The notes under the pieces: model-generated
What the model saw: the letters and a program-made list of their open reading frames with translations, nothing else
Told to the model about the DNA's origin: nothing
Database searches by the model: none
Translations under genes and position numbers: made by a program
Part shown: one piece after another, positions 1 through 12,886 of the stretch
Layout of the letters: the number at the start of each line of letters is the position of its first letter
How positions within the stretch are numbered: position 1 is the stretch's first letter
DNA from: Caprella mutica
Lineage: Eukaryota > Arthropoda > Malacostraca > Amphipoda > Caprellidae
Length of the DNA: 64,000 bases
Direction of reading: 5' to 3'
NCBI GenBank assembly: GCA_947561585.1
Contig: CANNZV010000497.1
Span: forward strand, 361,034-425,033

Positions 1-590
1 TATACAAGTGGTTATGTGCTATCCCATTGGTTATACAAGTGGTTATGTGCTAACCATTGGTTATACAAGTGGTTATATGCTATCCCATTGGTTATACAAG
101 TGGTTATGTGCTATCCCATTGGTTATACAAGTGGTTATATGCTAACCATTGGTTATACAAGTGGTTATATGCTATCCCATTGGTTATACAAGTGGTTATA
201 TGCTATCCCATTGGTTATACAAGTGGTTATATGCTAACCATTGGTTATACAAGTGGTTATATGCTATCCCATTGGTTATACAAGTGGTTATGTGCTATCC
301 CATTGGTTATACAAGTGGTTATATGCTAACCATTGGTTATACAAGTGGTTATATGCTATCCCATTGGTTATACAAGTGGTTATGTGCTATCCCATTGGTT
401 ATACAAGTGGTTATGTGCTAACCATTGGTTATACAAGTGGTTATATGCTATCCCATTGGTTATACAAGTGGTTATATGCTATCCCATTGGTTATACAAGT
501 GGTTATGTGCTATCCCATTGGTTATACAAGTGGTTATGTGCTATCCCATTGGTTATACAAGTGGCTATATACTATCCCATCGGTTTTCCC
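1..590. repeat. About 31-bp minisatellite (92-bp higher-order unit)
   Basis: Units of 30-31 bp containing CCATTGGTTATACAAGTGG, with TATCCCATT and TAACCATT variants arranged as a 92-bp triplet repeat. It starts before the window, and about 19 units are visible. The open frames it creates are repeat translations, not genes. It lies in a FARP intron if the gene extends left. Confidence 0.95.
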
Positions 591-867
591 CCAAAAGTAA
601 CTAGCTAACATGTTGTATTATACTGTACGGTCTCTACTGGTAATATTTTTCATTATACAAAGTATCTGAGTATTTGGAAGTGTCTTTTATTTGCCTCTAT
701 GTTCTATCTAGAGTTTTCCTTACTAGCATATTTTCATCAGCATACTAATTACTAACGAGCTTCTGTTAACACATTTCCATATATTATTCTATCTATTTGT
801 TCTGAACTGTTGACTAACAAGATGTATTTCTCAAATGTGGAACCTCTAAATAACTTGACAACTATTA

Positions 868-959
868 GGGCAAGTTCCAAATTATCAGACAGCTCCATAT
901 TTCCACCACTCATTTTATGATCGAAAATGTGAAACCGTTGGATAACTCGGAACTTACCC
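868..959. mobile_element. Family A miniature inverted-repeat element (short copy)
   Basis: TA-flanked foldback: starts GGGCAAGTTCCAAATTATC and ends GATAACTCGGAACTTACCC. Diverged member of the TA-inserting family best seen at 50551. Confidence 0.7.
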
Positions 960-1094
960 TACCACATTCTTCACATTAGACACTTTTTCCATCTCAATTC
1001 ACACTTTGCAACATCTGCAACATAAAGTCCATGTCTTCAATACAGTCTTACTTACCACATAGTTCATACTAGCTACATAATTCTACATAGCGTT

Positions 1095-1470
1095 AAGCAT
1101 CGAGGACACGGGGCTAGTTTACTCGCTACAAGCAGGCGAGTTTACAATCTGCTAGTTATATCACCCCATGTCATCATATTGGCTAGTGAACTAGCAACTG
1201 GTAAAAGAGCTGCGAGAAAGTTGATCATGTTCAATTTCTCTGGCGAGGTAGCTTCTAAACTCACCCAGTGTCATCGTAGTTGCTAGGAAACTAGCAGCGA
1301 GTTACTTTTTCTCAGTGTTGCTAGAGATGGTTTCCACTCGCTGTCTAGTTGGCTTCTGGGCGAGAGCGAGTACAGATCATCCTCACTATCTCACTCGCTT
1401 ACTCGCCAGCTTGTTAGCTCGCTAACTAGCAGCGAGTTAACAAGCCTAGTGTCATCGAGGCTTGACCACA
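1095..1470. repeat. Foldback element rich in CTAGC/GCGAG
   Basis: The ends are inverted: CATCGAGGACACGGGGCTAG at the left against CTAGTGTCATCGAGG at the right, with many internal copies of ACTCGC and CTAGCAGCGAGTTA. About 375 bp of foldback DNA, probably a non-autonomous DNA element. Confidence 0.5.
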
Positions 1471-1660
1471 TACTGTCTAATCTTTACTTATTCATTTTAT
1501 TCACCTCCTTTCGTCACTTACGTACAAAGACATTTTACTCCTAATAAACTGTTAATATTGTGAATTCTCTAACCTTAAATAACGACTCACTAATTGATGT
1601 GCTGTGATACAATAAATATAATGAATATAAAGACTAACTACCCTCCAAATATTTTGTCCA

Positions 1661-2345
1661 CATCACCAATCACTCACTCATCACTCACACTCGTACCTCA
1701 TCACTCACACTCCTGCCTCATCACTCACAATTTTACCTCATCACTCACACTCTTACCTCATCTCATCACTGACACTCATACCTCATCATTCACCACTCAC
1801 TCCTCATCACTCACACTCCTACCTCATCACTCACACTCCTACCTCATCACTCACACTCCTACCTCATCACTCACACTCCTACCTCATCACTCACACTCCT
1901 ACCTCATCACTCACACTCCTACCTCATCACTCACACTCCTACCTCATCACTCACACTCCTACCTCATCACTCACACTCATACCTCATCACTCACACTCAT
2001 ACCTCATCACTCATACCTCATCACTCACACTCATACCTCATCACTCACACTCATACCTCATCACTCACACTCCTACCTCATCACTCACACTCATACCTCA
2101 TCACTCACACTCCTACCTCATCACTCACACTCATACCTCATCACTCACACTCATATCTCATCACTCATACCTCATCACTCACACTCATACCTCATCACTC
2201 ACACTCATACCTCATCACTCACACTCATCACTCACACTCATACCTCATCACTCACACTCATACCTCATCACTCACACTCATACCTCATGACTCACACTCA
2301 TACCTCATCACTCACACTCCTACCTCATCACTCATCAGTCACCAC
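1661..2345. repeat. 18-bp minisatellite (ACCTCATCACTCACACTC)
   Basis: About 38 units, with C/A variation (CTCCTACC or CTCATACC) and a few truncated units. The 264-codon open frame here is Ser/His/Thr repeat and has no gene-like features. Confidence 0.95.
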
Positions 2346-2399
2346 TCACTCACACTCACCACTCTTTACCAGAGGTTCCCCTATTTAAGTAGCATGTAA

Positions 2400-4422
2400 A
2401 TCTGGCTGAAGGTGAGTCTAACGCATTATTTTGTGGCAAAGTCTTTGTTTTCTCTTCACCTTAAGTCTTTCTAAGCAGTGCTTTCAATGTTTATTTCGTA
2501 CTTATTTTAACACTTTGCTGACTTTATTGGTAAACACGAGAATATTTGCGAGCAGTTCTCTACGTCCCTAATTTGTCATCTATTATTTTATACCACCAGT
2601 CACTAACCAACTTGTATGTACAGTTTCAACCTTTCAAAGATGTACCTTCTTTTTTATTTTTCAACCGCCCAGTTATTGTTATTTTGTTTGCATAGTTGCT
2701 GTCATGTATTAGCAGTGTCCAGCAGATTTGTTGAAAATGAATTTACAAAAACCTAATTTATTGAAAAATAATTTGCCGAAACCAAATTTACCAAAAAATA
2801 ATAAGCCAAAACCAAAATTAATTTACTGAAAAGTAATTCGCTTAAATCTAGTTTACCTAAAAAATATTGACAAACCAGATTCTCCTAATATGGTTCGCTG
2901 AAATCAAAGTTGCCGGAAACGTATTTGGTGCAAAATGTAACTAAACAAAGTTACAGAAGTGAAATGGAACAATAACCCTTAGCATCACAAATGAATTTTT
3001 AATCCGTCACTTCGTTAATCATTGCAGCGACCACTAAATGATCCTATGTTAATGTTTTTTCATTCACTATTAGTAAGTCAGGTTTGGGAGTCGGATACAT
3101 TTCTTACCTTTGAAACACCTTTGAGATAAGATCTCATTTTGACTCAATGTATTGTATACACTCTCGCTTTTAATTATGTTACTCAGTATTATATTTCATG
3201 TATAAAATTGATAGTCATGAATAGCATAAGTATTAGTTAATTTTTATCTTCCCAATTTACCTCAGGCTTCAATGATTAACTTGCATGGATAAATTTGTTG
3301 ATTTCTAACCACCCTTTAAAAGTAATGCCAAATACAAATTAATATTTACAGTTCGATATATGAAATTAGCATAATGATACATAATTAGCAGAATACAAAC
3401 TAACAGAATATAAACTAACTTATATAGTAATAGTAACATAAAATTCATTTAAGAAATGTGTTTTTGTTTGAGGCATAATATTTAATGATAAAAACTACAA
3501 GTTCCATAGAATTTTTTTTTAATTAAATTAAATTTGATTTCCGACAAATTTGTCTTTCGGTTAATCTATATTTCGGCAAATCTGTTTTTGGAAGATTGGA
3601 GATTCGACAAACTCATATTCAGAGAATCGAGTTTGGCCAATTAGTTTTCGATAAATTTTGTTAGGTAAGAAGATTCATATGGTGGCTTTTGCCCTTCACA
3701 GTAGTTACCTTTTCCAAATTAATCTCATTTCGCTTCATTCAATCAATGAAATCACCCTACCTCCTCCTCTTCCTCCACTTTTCATTTTATTTTCTCCTCT
3801 TCCCCTACATTTATTTCCACCCTCTCCCCCCCTTTATTTTCATCCCCCCAAGGCCTTGCCACAAAATTGCACAGATCAATAAGCCAGCAAAGTGATATTT
3901 AGTTTCAATTAGAAGCTTCTTCACCTCTAACTTCTAAAGCCTCTTCACTTCTAAATTTCTAAAGCTTACTAATTGCTTCACTTGGCGCAGGGTAAATATC
4001 CGGTGAATGAGCTTCTACGTGAACCATTTTATTTACTCTCTTCTACTACTTTTTATGTCATTTTGTTTCTGTAACTCTTTGTAAAGTAGTGAATTATGCT
4101 TTAATAACTAATAAACTGAAATAAAATTACCCAATAAATAAAAGGTCATAACTTACTTTTTTATTGTATGTTAGTATTAAAATAGCTTAAAACTCTCAAC
4201 TTGACTAAAAACCATATATTGCAATTGCTTGCCATTTTTTAGTATGGTATATTATAATGAATTATATTATTATAGCTATCTTATTACCTGAATGTTTAAA
4301 ATGCCCTAACTTCATATAATCACATTATAAAATATCAGTTTTTGAAATCATGTAGTAGCTTACCTGATACATTTCCACCACTATTTAGTGAGGACTATGC
4401 TAATGTTTCTCTACCTCCACAG
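2400..4422. other. FARP intron with no gene; decayed foldback DNA
   Basis: AT-rich. From 2725 to 2940 there are many short variants of TTTGCCGAAACCAAATTTA. From 3530 to 3660 similar words appear in inverted order (GACAAATTTGTCTTTCGG). The same word set recurs at 6070-6265. This suggests an old element with internal repeats. Pyrimidine-rich tract at 3750-3850. No FARP exon was found. Confidence 0.4.
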
Positions 4423-7400
4423 ACTCCGGAGGAGTTTACTCTGCAGAGTATCGGGAGAAGGTGGAGGAAGGGGTGACACCTTCCACCAAACAAGGAACAC
4501 CCACTCCTTTCCTACAGGTAAATATCACCTACCTTATATTTTTGTAGAGTTGAAAGCATCACCCATGTAGAGCTGCTTAACTAAGATCTACAGAGTGACC
4601 CAGCTAAGAGAGCACTGGTAAAGATTCAGTCTTTTCAGTTATATGAAGGCTATAGCTTATAGGCCAGTCAAGTAAAGAAAGTGCAGTTCCAACTCAGCTT
4701 ACCAGTGAAATATTCCTATGTTATTCGTATGGGGATAAAAATGATGTTCAGTAACATCTGCATAGCTGGCGATTTACTTAATCTTGGAGACTTTTAATTC
4801 AGTATTTTGATACCTAATATCTAACCGCATTCATTGAGGTAAGGTTTATTGAAAATAATTTTGAAATAAATAAAGTAGTGAGTACGCTTTCTGTAAATAC
4901 GCTTTCAGTGGTCTATAATTCTTTCAGTGGCTCGGTGTCTGTCGTTTCGAGAGGTTGTGTGGTGCTTTTGCTCGTCTGTTTGCAGCAAAGCGCCAAACAA
5001 ACTCTTAAAATACCCAATGTAAACTTCTTAAATCACTAGGTAACTTTTTTATTTAAAAATTAATTTCAATAAACTTTACAGTAATTAATGCGGTTAGATA
5101 CTAGGTATCCAAATATTTAATTAAAATTCTCCAAGAGCAAGTAAATAGTCAGCTATACAGATGTTAATGAGCCTCATTTCTATCCCCATACGAATAAAAT
5201 AGGAATATTTCGCTAATAAGTTGAGTTGGAACATTACTCCGTTTAATTCACTTCTGCAAAAACTCAAAAATCTAATGAAAGAGGAATGTGTTGTATTTAT
5301 TTAATACTATATAAAATACTCAATATATATACTATTTTCTCTTTGATAATCCGGTGGAGAAAAACTACAGTTTCAGTATCAATTTTTGCCAGAGATTTGG
5401 TGTGTACGTGCTACATGTGATTCCAAGTCTCCATCACCTGGCTATCAAAAAGAAAGGAATATTCAGTATTATCTCTCTCCTTTTATTTTCTTATTGGCCT
5501 TCATATGACTGAAAAGCCTCAACTTTTATCTGTCCATCACAACTGAATTGAATATATGTGGAATTGTCATTTTTATTTTTAGTATAGCTAATAATAGTTA
5601 ATATATTAAACTCTTCTGTCTATTGACTGACATGTTTCTAATATTATTATTTTATTAGCTTCTCTATGAGAATTATAGTGCAAAGATTACTTTATTTTTC
5701 TCATTGCTCCACCTTCTGTCAGATTCAACATCAGACTCAAGACACGTCACCCCAGCACCATCCCCCCTCCGCTCCTCCCCCATACCAAGCCAATGGGACA
5801 GCTGTCTCCCCTGGGGAGGCCATTTCTCCCGAAAACAATACACCCCTCAGTCCGGGTCACTGGTAAGTTACTTTCTGTCTTTAATTTTTTTCACCATTTT
5901 CAAAGATTAGAATAATTTCATTCTATATGTAGCTAACTACTTTCTTTGTAGTTTGTAGTTAGAGAACAAGAGAAATGTCAATGGATGGGCCATAGAAGAT
6001 TATATGGTGTACTATCTTACATTTCCCTTAGAAGATTACTTTTCTACAGTTCATACTAAAGGACTAGTTGTTTGGCTGATTTTCCAAAAATGAATTAGCT
6101 TTGCTAAAGCAAATTTATCGAAAACGTATTCACTGAACCGGATTTTCCGAAATAGTTATTAACGAATCCACAATATGTTTTTTTAAATTGAATTGAATTT
6201 GATTTTAGACAATAAGTCTTTTGGTAATCTTGTCTTTTGGCTGATCCCTTTCGTCAAATTTGGGCATCGGCAAATATAACTAAGCCCTCATTCTCAATTG
6301 TCTTGTACATTCACTTCTACCTCTGTGCTCCAATGTGTCTAACTGTTACAATTGCTTTGCAGTCTCTTCAACGGTCTCTCCCCTCAACACACCGCACCCG
6401 ACACCCCCTGCTCTCCCTCCCTGCCCCTCTCCCCCTCACTACCCCTCTCCCCTGCTCATGATGGGGGTGGTGAGCTCACTGGTAGAGGTGTGGGTGGGGG
6501 AAGGAGGAAGCATCCCTCCGACAGGGGTTACTTCATCGCCAAGGAGCTTCTCACCACAGAGAGAACTTACGGAAAAGATTTGGATGTCATCAACCTGGTT
6601 AGTGACTCTCCATTTTATTATTTTGAAAATGATATTGCTACTTTATTTGAAAACATAAGTAACTATGAGAACTATTATAGCTAACTATGTTTAGTTTGAG
6701 GAGAACTGTAGTTTTGTTTCTTTTTTGGGAGTAGCTGAAGCATGTATTCTTTTTTAGATATATTTTAATTTCTAAGTGTAGCTATTTAATAGACTGTAGC
6801 CTATTATGAGAAGCAATCTAAATTTCATCTGAAGTAGCAAAAAAAAAAACTTGTTCTGAAAGTAATAATTTTGTGTAATATTTTCTTCTTTCTCTTGTAT
6901 TTTTCTTTAATTTCTCTCTTTCAATTGGCTGTTAATTACTAGTGTTTGTTGCTGACAATCTATGCTTTTCTAGCATTTCCGTCGAGCGTGGGAAGCTGCC
7001 GATACGACAGAACTGGAGGCCTGTCCTGCCATTGAACAGCTCTTCCGGTTCTTGCAGCCGATAGTAGAGGCGCACAACAACTTCCTCGCCTCCCTAGAGA
7101 ACAGACTTGCTAATTGGGACAGTCGAGGCAGTCTGGGAACACCTGAGCAGAAGGTGGAGAACTCTAACCAAAAGGTGACGGACCTGATGCGGAACCACCT
7201 TGAAAGTCTCCTCGCCTACAAAGACTACGCCTCCCAACACCAAGTCATTCTCGATGGCATTCAGACATCTGTGAGAAGAAATAGAAAGTTTGAGTCCTTC
7301 TACCGAGAATTTGAGTCTGAGAAAGTGTGTTATCTTCCCTTCAGTTCGTTTGTTCTGAAGCCTCTCTACAGACTGCATCACTACCTCATCATCATGGAGT

Positions 7401-8491
7401 GTTTCTGCAGTCACTACGCCACTACTGAGTCATCAGTCTTGCTACAGGAGAGTCAGGCCATCAAATCTCTCCTCAACGCTCAGGTCTCTAACAGTCAGGA
7501 CACTCTAATGGCTGCTGCACAGTATGTCAAACTTATAGAGGTTGAGAGAGATCTAGTAGGTATGGAAAATCTGGTGCAACCCGGTCGTTCGTTCATTCGC
7601 GAGGGTTGTCTTCAGAAGCTTTCTCGCAAAGGCTATCAGCAGCGTATGTTCTTCCTGCTGAGCGACGTGTTACTCTACACCAATAGAACTAGTGGTCCCA
7701 GTCTGCAGTTCAAGGTGCATGGTCAGCTACCTCTGAGAGGTGTGATGGTTGAGGAGACTGAGAGTCGTATGGGAGCCGCCCATTGCTTCACCATCTATGG
7801 TGGCAATAGAGCACTAATGGTTGCCGCAAATAGTGCCAATGAGAAGCAGAAGTGGCTGAATGATCTTACAGAGGCCATAGCCCAGTCCAAGTCTAGACCA
7901 GACCAAGCCATGTCTTACCTGTCTCTCAAGTCCATGAGTGCGAGTGATGAAGTTTTGGATCACAGCGGTACTGGGGAAGATGGCGCTAGAAGTAAAAGCG
8001 CCTCTAGCAATGTTCAGCAGCCGAGCAATAGCAGTGTTCACGTTTGTTGGCACAGGGCAACCTCTGTCCACTATTCCGACTACATAAGAGCAGCTGAGAA
8101 CCAGCTCAGCGGTTACCTTCTGAGAAAGTTCAAGAATAGCATGGGCTGGCAGAAGCTGTGGGTGGTGTTCACCAACTTCTGTCTGTTCTTTTACAAGACT
8201 TATCAGGACGATGCTCCTCTGGCGTCACTGCCTTTACTAGGCTACACAGTGTCTCCTCCAGCTCCTCATGACCTCATCAACAAGGAGTACGTCTTCAAAC
8301 TGCAGTTCAAAAACCACGTGTACTTTTTCCGCGCTGAGAGCGAGTACACTTACATGCGATGGCTTGAAGTGATCAGTAGCGCCACGCAAGGGGGCGGGGA
8401 AAATGGTCAGGGGGGCGTTCTCTCCTCAGTTAACCTGCCCACTGCCCCTGAAATGCCCGCCACGCCCCCTCACCATTCAGTGCAGCTTTAG
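4423..8491 (+). CDS. FARP: FARP-type RhoGEF (FERM, RhoGEF and PH domain protein), 3' half, four exons
   Basis: Exons 4423-4517, 5723-5862, 6363-6597 and 6974-8491 join in phase with GT-AG introns and give about 662 residues ending at TAG. The FERM/FA half must lie left of the window. The first two exons and the start of the third code a Ser/Pro-rich linker. The DH (RhoGEF) domain begins in exon 6363-6597 with KELLTTERTYGKDL and runs through 6974 to about 7540. PH1 spans about 7595-7883 (starts EGCLQKLSRKG, ends KWLNDLTEAI). PH2 spans about 8102-8380 and holds the very conserved KLWVVFTNFCLFFYK and FRAESEYTYMRW stretches. Family knowledge: FARP proteins link FERM-bound membrane receptors to Rac/Cdc42 activation in neurites and synapses. 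FARP1 and FARP2 cannot be separated here because invertebrates usually have one gene. The gene converges on the cadherin gene. DH-PH-PH identity is very secure; the linker exon boundaries are slightly less so. Confidence 0.93.
4686..5232. mobile_element. Large foldback element in FARP intron
   Basis: Left arm begins GTTCCAACTCAGCTTACCAG and right arm ends TAATAAGTTGAGTTGGAAC. Inner matching blocks include TATTCGTATGGGGATA against TATCCCCATACGAATA and TAACCGCATT against AATGCGGTTA. Arms are about 190 bp; the spacer is about 160 bp. No coding capacity. Confidence 0.7.
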
Positions 8492-8661
8492 ATTTTCTAC
8501 GCCAGATCTTCCCTCCAGATCACAGAAAATAGATCTGATCTGCAAAAGTAGATTTTAGATTGGACTTTGCATGAGAGTTTATTTCTAGACATTCATTTGA
8601 AGGAAGTTTGTAAATATTCTGATAGTAGTTTACATTTCTGACTCCGAAGATACGACCAATT

Positions 8662-8667
8662 ATTAAA
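8662..8667 (+). terminator. Possible FARP polyadenylation signal
   Basis: ATTAAA lies about 170 nt after the FARP stop. A canonical AATAAA occurs further on at 9380-9385, so the 3' UTR could end at either site. Both are seen in sequence; use is inferred. Confidence 0.35.
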
Positions 8668-9006
8668 TCTCAATGTTAAATGGAAATGAATATCTCAGAT
8701 TTTTTTATAATGGAATAATAATAGTTATATAGTTTGTAAATAGTAGCTTTTTTATTAATTAAATATCTCATCTGTTTACATTTTTAGTTTTTTTAGTTGA
8801 ATTTTAAAGGTTTGAATTGACTCATTCAATTTCTATTTACTAGAGTTTAATAAGTACGTTAGATTTCGCTTCTACATGTTATAATTAACCTGATATACAA
8901 TCTATATTGTTATTCTAAAGTGGAACATTTGTTTCTATAGTTAGATCACAGTTGCCAATATTGTTAAAGGCTCTTCTAGCCAAACACCTAATACTCATAC
9001 TAGTTA

Positions 9007-9177
9007 GGGGAAGTTACGAGTTGTGAGACGGTTCCACATCTTCGATCACATGAGAAAAAGTATACAATAGCATAATTATATTCAACTTTATTATTTAATT
9101 AGTTAAATAATAATTATAGCTATCATTTTCTTTTATGATCGTAAATGTGGAACTGACCGATAACTCGTAACTTCCCC
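9007..9177. mobile_element. Family A miniature element
   Basis: TA-flanked palindrome, from GGGGAAGTTACGAGTTGTGAG to CGATAACTCGTAACTTCCCC, 171 bp, between the convergent genes. Inverted ends plus TA target fit Tc1/mariner-type MITEs. Confidence 0.75.
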
Positions 9178-9267
9178 TAGTGTCTCATGTGCCAACATTA
9201 AGTTAGTTAAGTCTAGGCAATAATATTTCACATCAATAATTAATTTCTTCATAGGATAAGGTGACAG

Positions 9268-10375
9268 CTCTTCATTTTCCTCTTCCATCCATGTAGCTGC
9301 TCCGTAACAAGAGCTTCTGCGAGTAGCTTTTCTGCATTCACGAGCAGTGCAAGCGCGTGCATCTTTCTAGTAACAATATAATAAACTATTTACCTGTAGA
9401 CTAAAATATCTAGTTCATGTGATCAATTATAAATCCATATAAAAGTGCTCTATCAATTGTTTTAAGATTTTGTTTCATTTTACTTATACGTTATAGGTAG
9501 CTATTAAGAAATTATTGAGATCTTCAATTAACTACATCTCTTTTCACTGGAATCTCTACTTTCTCTCTTATTTTCTATGTTCTTTGCCAAGTTATGTGCA
9601 GCAGTAGTTCAGAAATGTGTTACGAGATCTAAATTAGTAGTTTCTACATCGAAGCTAAAAGTAGGTAGTTGTTACTAATCTGGAGATGAATATACGTATA
9701 CTACTGAGCTTCAAGTTATATAAAGTATTTAAAGATATGAATTAATGTCTCCATAGTACCACTGTGCCAAATCTGGTTCATAGTTTAAGGCTTTCTTTAT
9801 TCGTGACTGTCACTCGTCTTAAATACTATCTCTGACAATCTATTAGTTGTGGTAGTGATTCCCTGTTGTACTGTGACAGTGAAATTGTTGTTCTGCCGCA
9901 CATGGTAAATTTGTCCAAAGGGTTCTATCCTGAAGCTGTCTGTGGTGAATGGAAGAGAAGGGGGTGGCGTCTCTTGTGTCTCAAACTGTTGTAATTTGGA
10001 TTATAGATGGTCTTTCTTTCGTGTTTACCATTTTTTTAACGCTACTTGCAGTTTTAGAGGATAGCGCTAGGGTTATGCTCTTCAACTACGAGGTCTTAGA
10101 TTTTGTGTTAGGTAGACTCGTAGGCTTCATTTACTATCACCTCTTCTCACAATTCTTGGCAAGGATCTGTTCACAGAGAAGCTTTTCTGCGTCCACGAGC
10201 TTTGTCACCGACGGTGATAAGTGACTTTGTTAATAGAGCCACTTTCCTTTCTCACTGCTTCTTCCAGTCTCTTGTACTAATTTCCTTTGACGACAGCTAG
10301 CTATATGACTTTTGGTTCCGAAGCAGACGTTAAACACCTGCTAAATTGATTACTTATAACCGTTTATGGTAGATA
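9268..10375. repeat. Dispersed repeat R1 (copy 1 plus a fragment)
   Basis: The block 9930-10375 is repeated on the opposite strand at 57895-58345. Shared words include GAATGGAAGAGAAGGGGTGG, GGTTATGCTCTTCAACTACG and TTTGGTTCCGAAGCAGACG. A fragment at 9268-9360 carries CTTCATTTTCCTCTTCCATC and AGCTTTTCTGCATTCACGAG from the same element. Weak open frames in both copies are not conserved end to end. Nature unknown; probably a non-autonomous transposon. Confidence 0.6.
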
Positions 10376-10504
10376 TTTTCTTCGTTAAAGGAAGGTTTAT
10401 TGCAGTTATTTTATGGCAGACATCTTCAAAGTTTGTTTGACAGTTATCTTCATTAATCATTTCCAATCTGGTCTCTAATTATGGTTGGCAAGCCCTTACG
10501 TGAT

Positions 10505-10650
10505 CTGCGATAGACATCTTATCACAAGTCTCGACACCGTATCGCGAATCTCGACACCGTATCGCGAGTCTTGGCACCGTATCGCGAGTCTTGACACCGT
10601 ATAGCGAGTCTTGACACTGTATCGCGGGGCTCACACCTCACACCGTATCT
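10505..10650. repeat. About 20-bp tandem repeat (TCGCGAGTCTTGACACCGTA)
   Basis: Six to seven degenerate units. It is CpG-rich compared with its surroundings. Confidence 0.85.
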
Positions 10651-11330
10651 TCCCTGACTGTCTTCTAACTGTAGCGAGCTTCCCCTACCAAACTAAGATA
10701 TAATAATACGTGTCTTTGCATTGTAGTTGATCTATTTATTGTAGAGAATTGTAGGCTCATATTAGTAACTAGTACGTAGAAAGGATCTTTTCGCCATTGG
10801 AGTATCAAAACGTTCTCTCGTTAATAATTTCTCAGTAATTATATTTTATTTATTTAACCCTAGCAATAGTTTGGATTAACTTAGTAGGCTCTTAAATTCT
10901 ATTCTACATAGCAATTGTTTGGGATTGTTACTAACTTATTTCACTAAAAATAAAATAAAGAGAAATGTTTACATAGTACACTCTTATGGAGTTTAATATA
11001 TATATTTGAAGTTTCTAATTACTTGAATTATTTAGTAGTGGAATTATTTTTTAGTGTAATTTTTGTGAGTTTGGTCGCCTGTTGCTCATCGCCTCCCGTT
11101 TTTCTCTCGAAAGTTTTTGCTCATGTGCCTGTTTGCCTTACGGATGGAAACTTCTGACCTTTTTTCAAACTAATAAAGAACGGGCAGAACTTTCTACCTC
11201 CCATCATTTCTTTTCTTTATTACAATATTATTTACAGTTTTCAAAGTCATTCATGTTATTATCAGTAAAATATTAATTAATGACAGAGTTTTATTCACTT
11301 TATTTAGACTTACTAATTCTCAGTTTAATT

Positions 11331-11611
11331 AAAGGCCGTACACACGTAGGATTTTTGAAGTCTTTCCACCAGACATTTTGCTAAGCTCCTCCTACTTTTT
11401 CCACGAGATTTTTGAATTTTATAAGAAAAAATATTAAATTTTATTCATTTAAATTGGTATCCATGATACCTGCAGGTATCATGGATACCAATAAATATAA
11501 ATGATAAACAGTTTTTCTTGTAAAATTCAAAAATCTCGTGGAAAAAGTAGGAGGAGCTTAGCAAAATGTCTGGTGGAAAGACTTCAAAAATCCTGCGTGT
11601 GAACGGCCCTT
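11331..11611. mobile_element. Family B foldback element (GGCCGTACACACGTAGG ends)
   Basis: 281-bp near-perfect palindrome: arms contain GTCTTTCCACCAGAC, GCTAAGCTCCTCCTACTTT and CCACGAGATTTTTGAATTTT. The centre is GGTATCCATGATACCTGCAG followed by its mirror. Confidence 0.85.
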
Positions 11612-11726
11612 CAGTCTGCATGGGGTGGTTGATAATATTTCCTCTTCCAGCCACTGCAGGGTAAGTATATCATTTTTAACTCGTCAATTTTGATATTTAT
11701 TAAAATAGAATTAAAATGTTTAAATA

Positions 11727-11925
11727 CAGTAAAGCCTCTATAGTGAATGTAGAGTCCTGAGTAATGAATGTACCCTCTATAGTGAACAAAGTTTCTTTAG
11801 TCTGCCATAAAATGACCAGCTATAGAAAACTGATGGACTTTCATGGCAGACTAAAGAAAATTTGTTCACTATAGAGGCTACTTCCTTACTCAGGACACTA
11901 CATTCACTATAGAGGAGTTATACTG
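11727..11925. mobile_element. Family C miniature element (CAGTA...CTCTATAGTGAA ends)
   Basis: 199 bp, flanked by TA. Left end CAGTAAAGCCTCTATAGTG; right end is the inverse of CAGTATAACTCCTCTATAG. Inner inverted block AACAAATTTTCTTTAGTCTG. The CAGTA ends and TA target resemble pogo-type elements; this is inferred from memory of that class. Confidence 0.75.
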
Positions 11926-11933
11926 TATATATA

Positions 11934-12886
11934 TTTACTTGGTATCTTTTAGGTACTGGAAAATTAAACTCAATATACCGTAATAATTCATATTTACACT
12001 TAATATAACATATTGAGAGAGATATACAAACATACAATGATAATTTTTTAAACTTAATTCACAAATAATACCATATAATAGTCACAAATTAAACTTAATT
12101 GATAAAATAAATACACGAATAATGGAAATACTAATATAGGAACTATAGAGATTAATATAAATTTTAAAACAACAGAATAGAGTAATAAATGTAGTAATTG
12201 GGTATTCACTTGATTACCGTACACTTACAGTATTCGAATCAAAGAAGGAGCTCAAGTACGTTGCCCTAATAAATACAGTATATATTGCAATAAACTTTTT
12301 ACAAAAATTTAAACTTAATTTTTGCCGATTTTCTTACAAGTCCTTACATGCTACTATTTACAATAGACTAGATTATGAATTCACAGTAAATAAATGGCAG
12401 AAACTCCATTGGGAAACTGTACAAACTAATTGAACACTAAAATTAACAAACAATTAAATTGACTGCATTTACTTACTAGATGTCGTAAACTAGATATCGT
12501 AAATTATTGGCAGGTAGTTGAATTTTGTTAATTATAATATATTGTGACAATCATCCACCTATTATTAAAAAAAAATAATCAAGTGTCTCCTTATATCAGA
12601 TATCTACCTACCAATAATAATTTAAGAGTTTAGTCTACAAATGTTTGTAAACCGAAAAGCAGTAGATTAAATTGTTTGGTAGTTTCAGTGTTGAAGAGAT
12701 ATATAGGTGGGTTATTTATAGGAAGGTGAAGTCATCCTAAAGAAAAAATGTTTAGGTAATTTACCTGTTATTTTTTTTCTTATGTGATCAAACTCGTAAC
12801 TTACGATAAAATTCTAAAGAGAATAAAAAATACCACCGAAAAATAGAATAAAATAGTGAAGATTGTGAAATAGTTTCCTTAACTAG
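11934..12886. other. Region downstream of the cadherin stop, no gene
   Basis: Very AT-rich, with short inverted repeats (TAAACTTAATT words and a weak palindrome around 12475-12620). It must contain the cadherin 3' UTR, but I found no clear AATAAA on the minus strand. Confidence 0.4.

Noticed and set aside
1594..2388. 264-codon open frame, Ser/His/Thr-rich
   Set aside because: It is the translation of an 18-bp minisatellite; no splice, start or domain evidence.
3658..3895. Pro/Leu/Phe-rich frames
   Set aside because: Pyrimidine tract translated; no FARP similarity.
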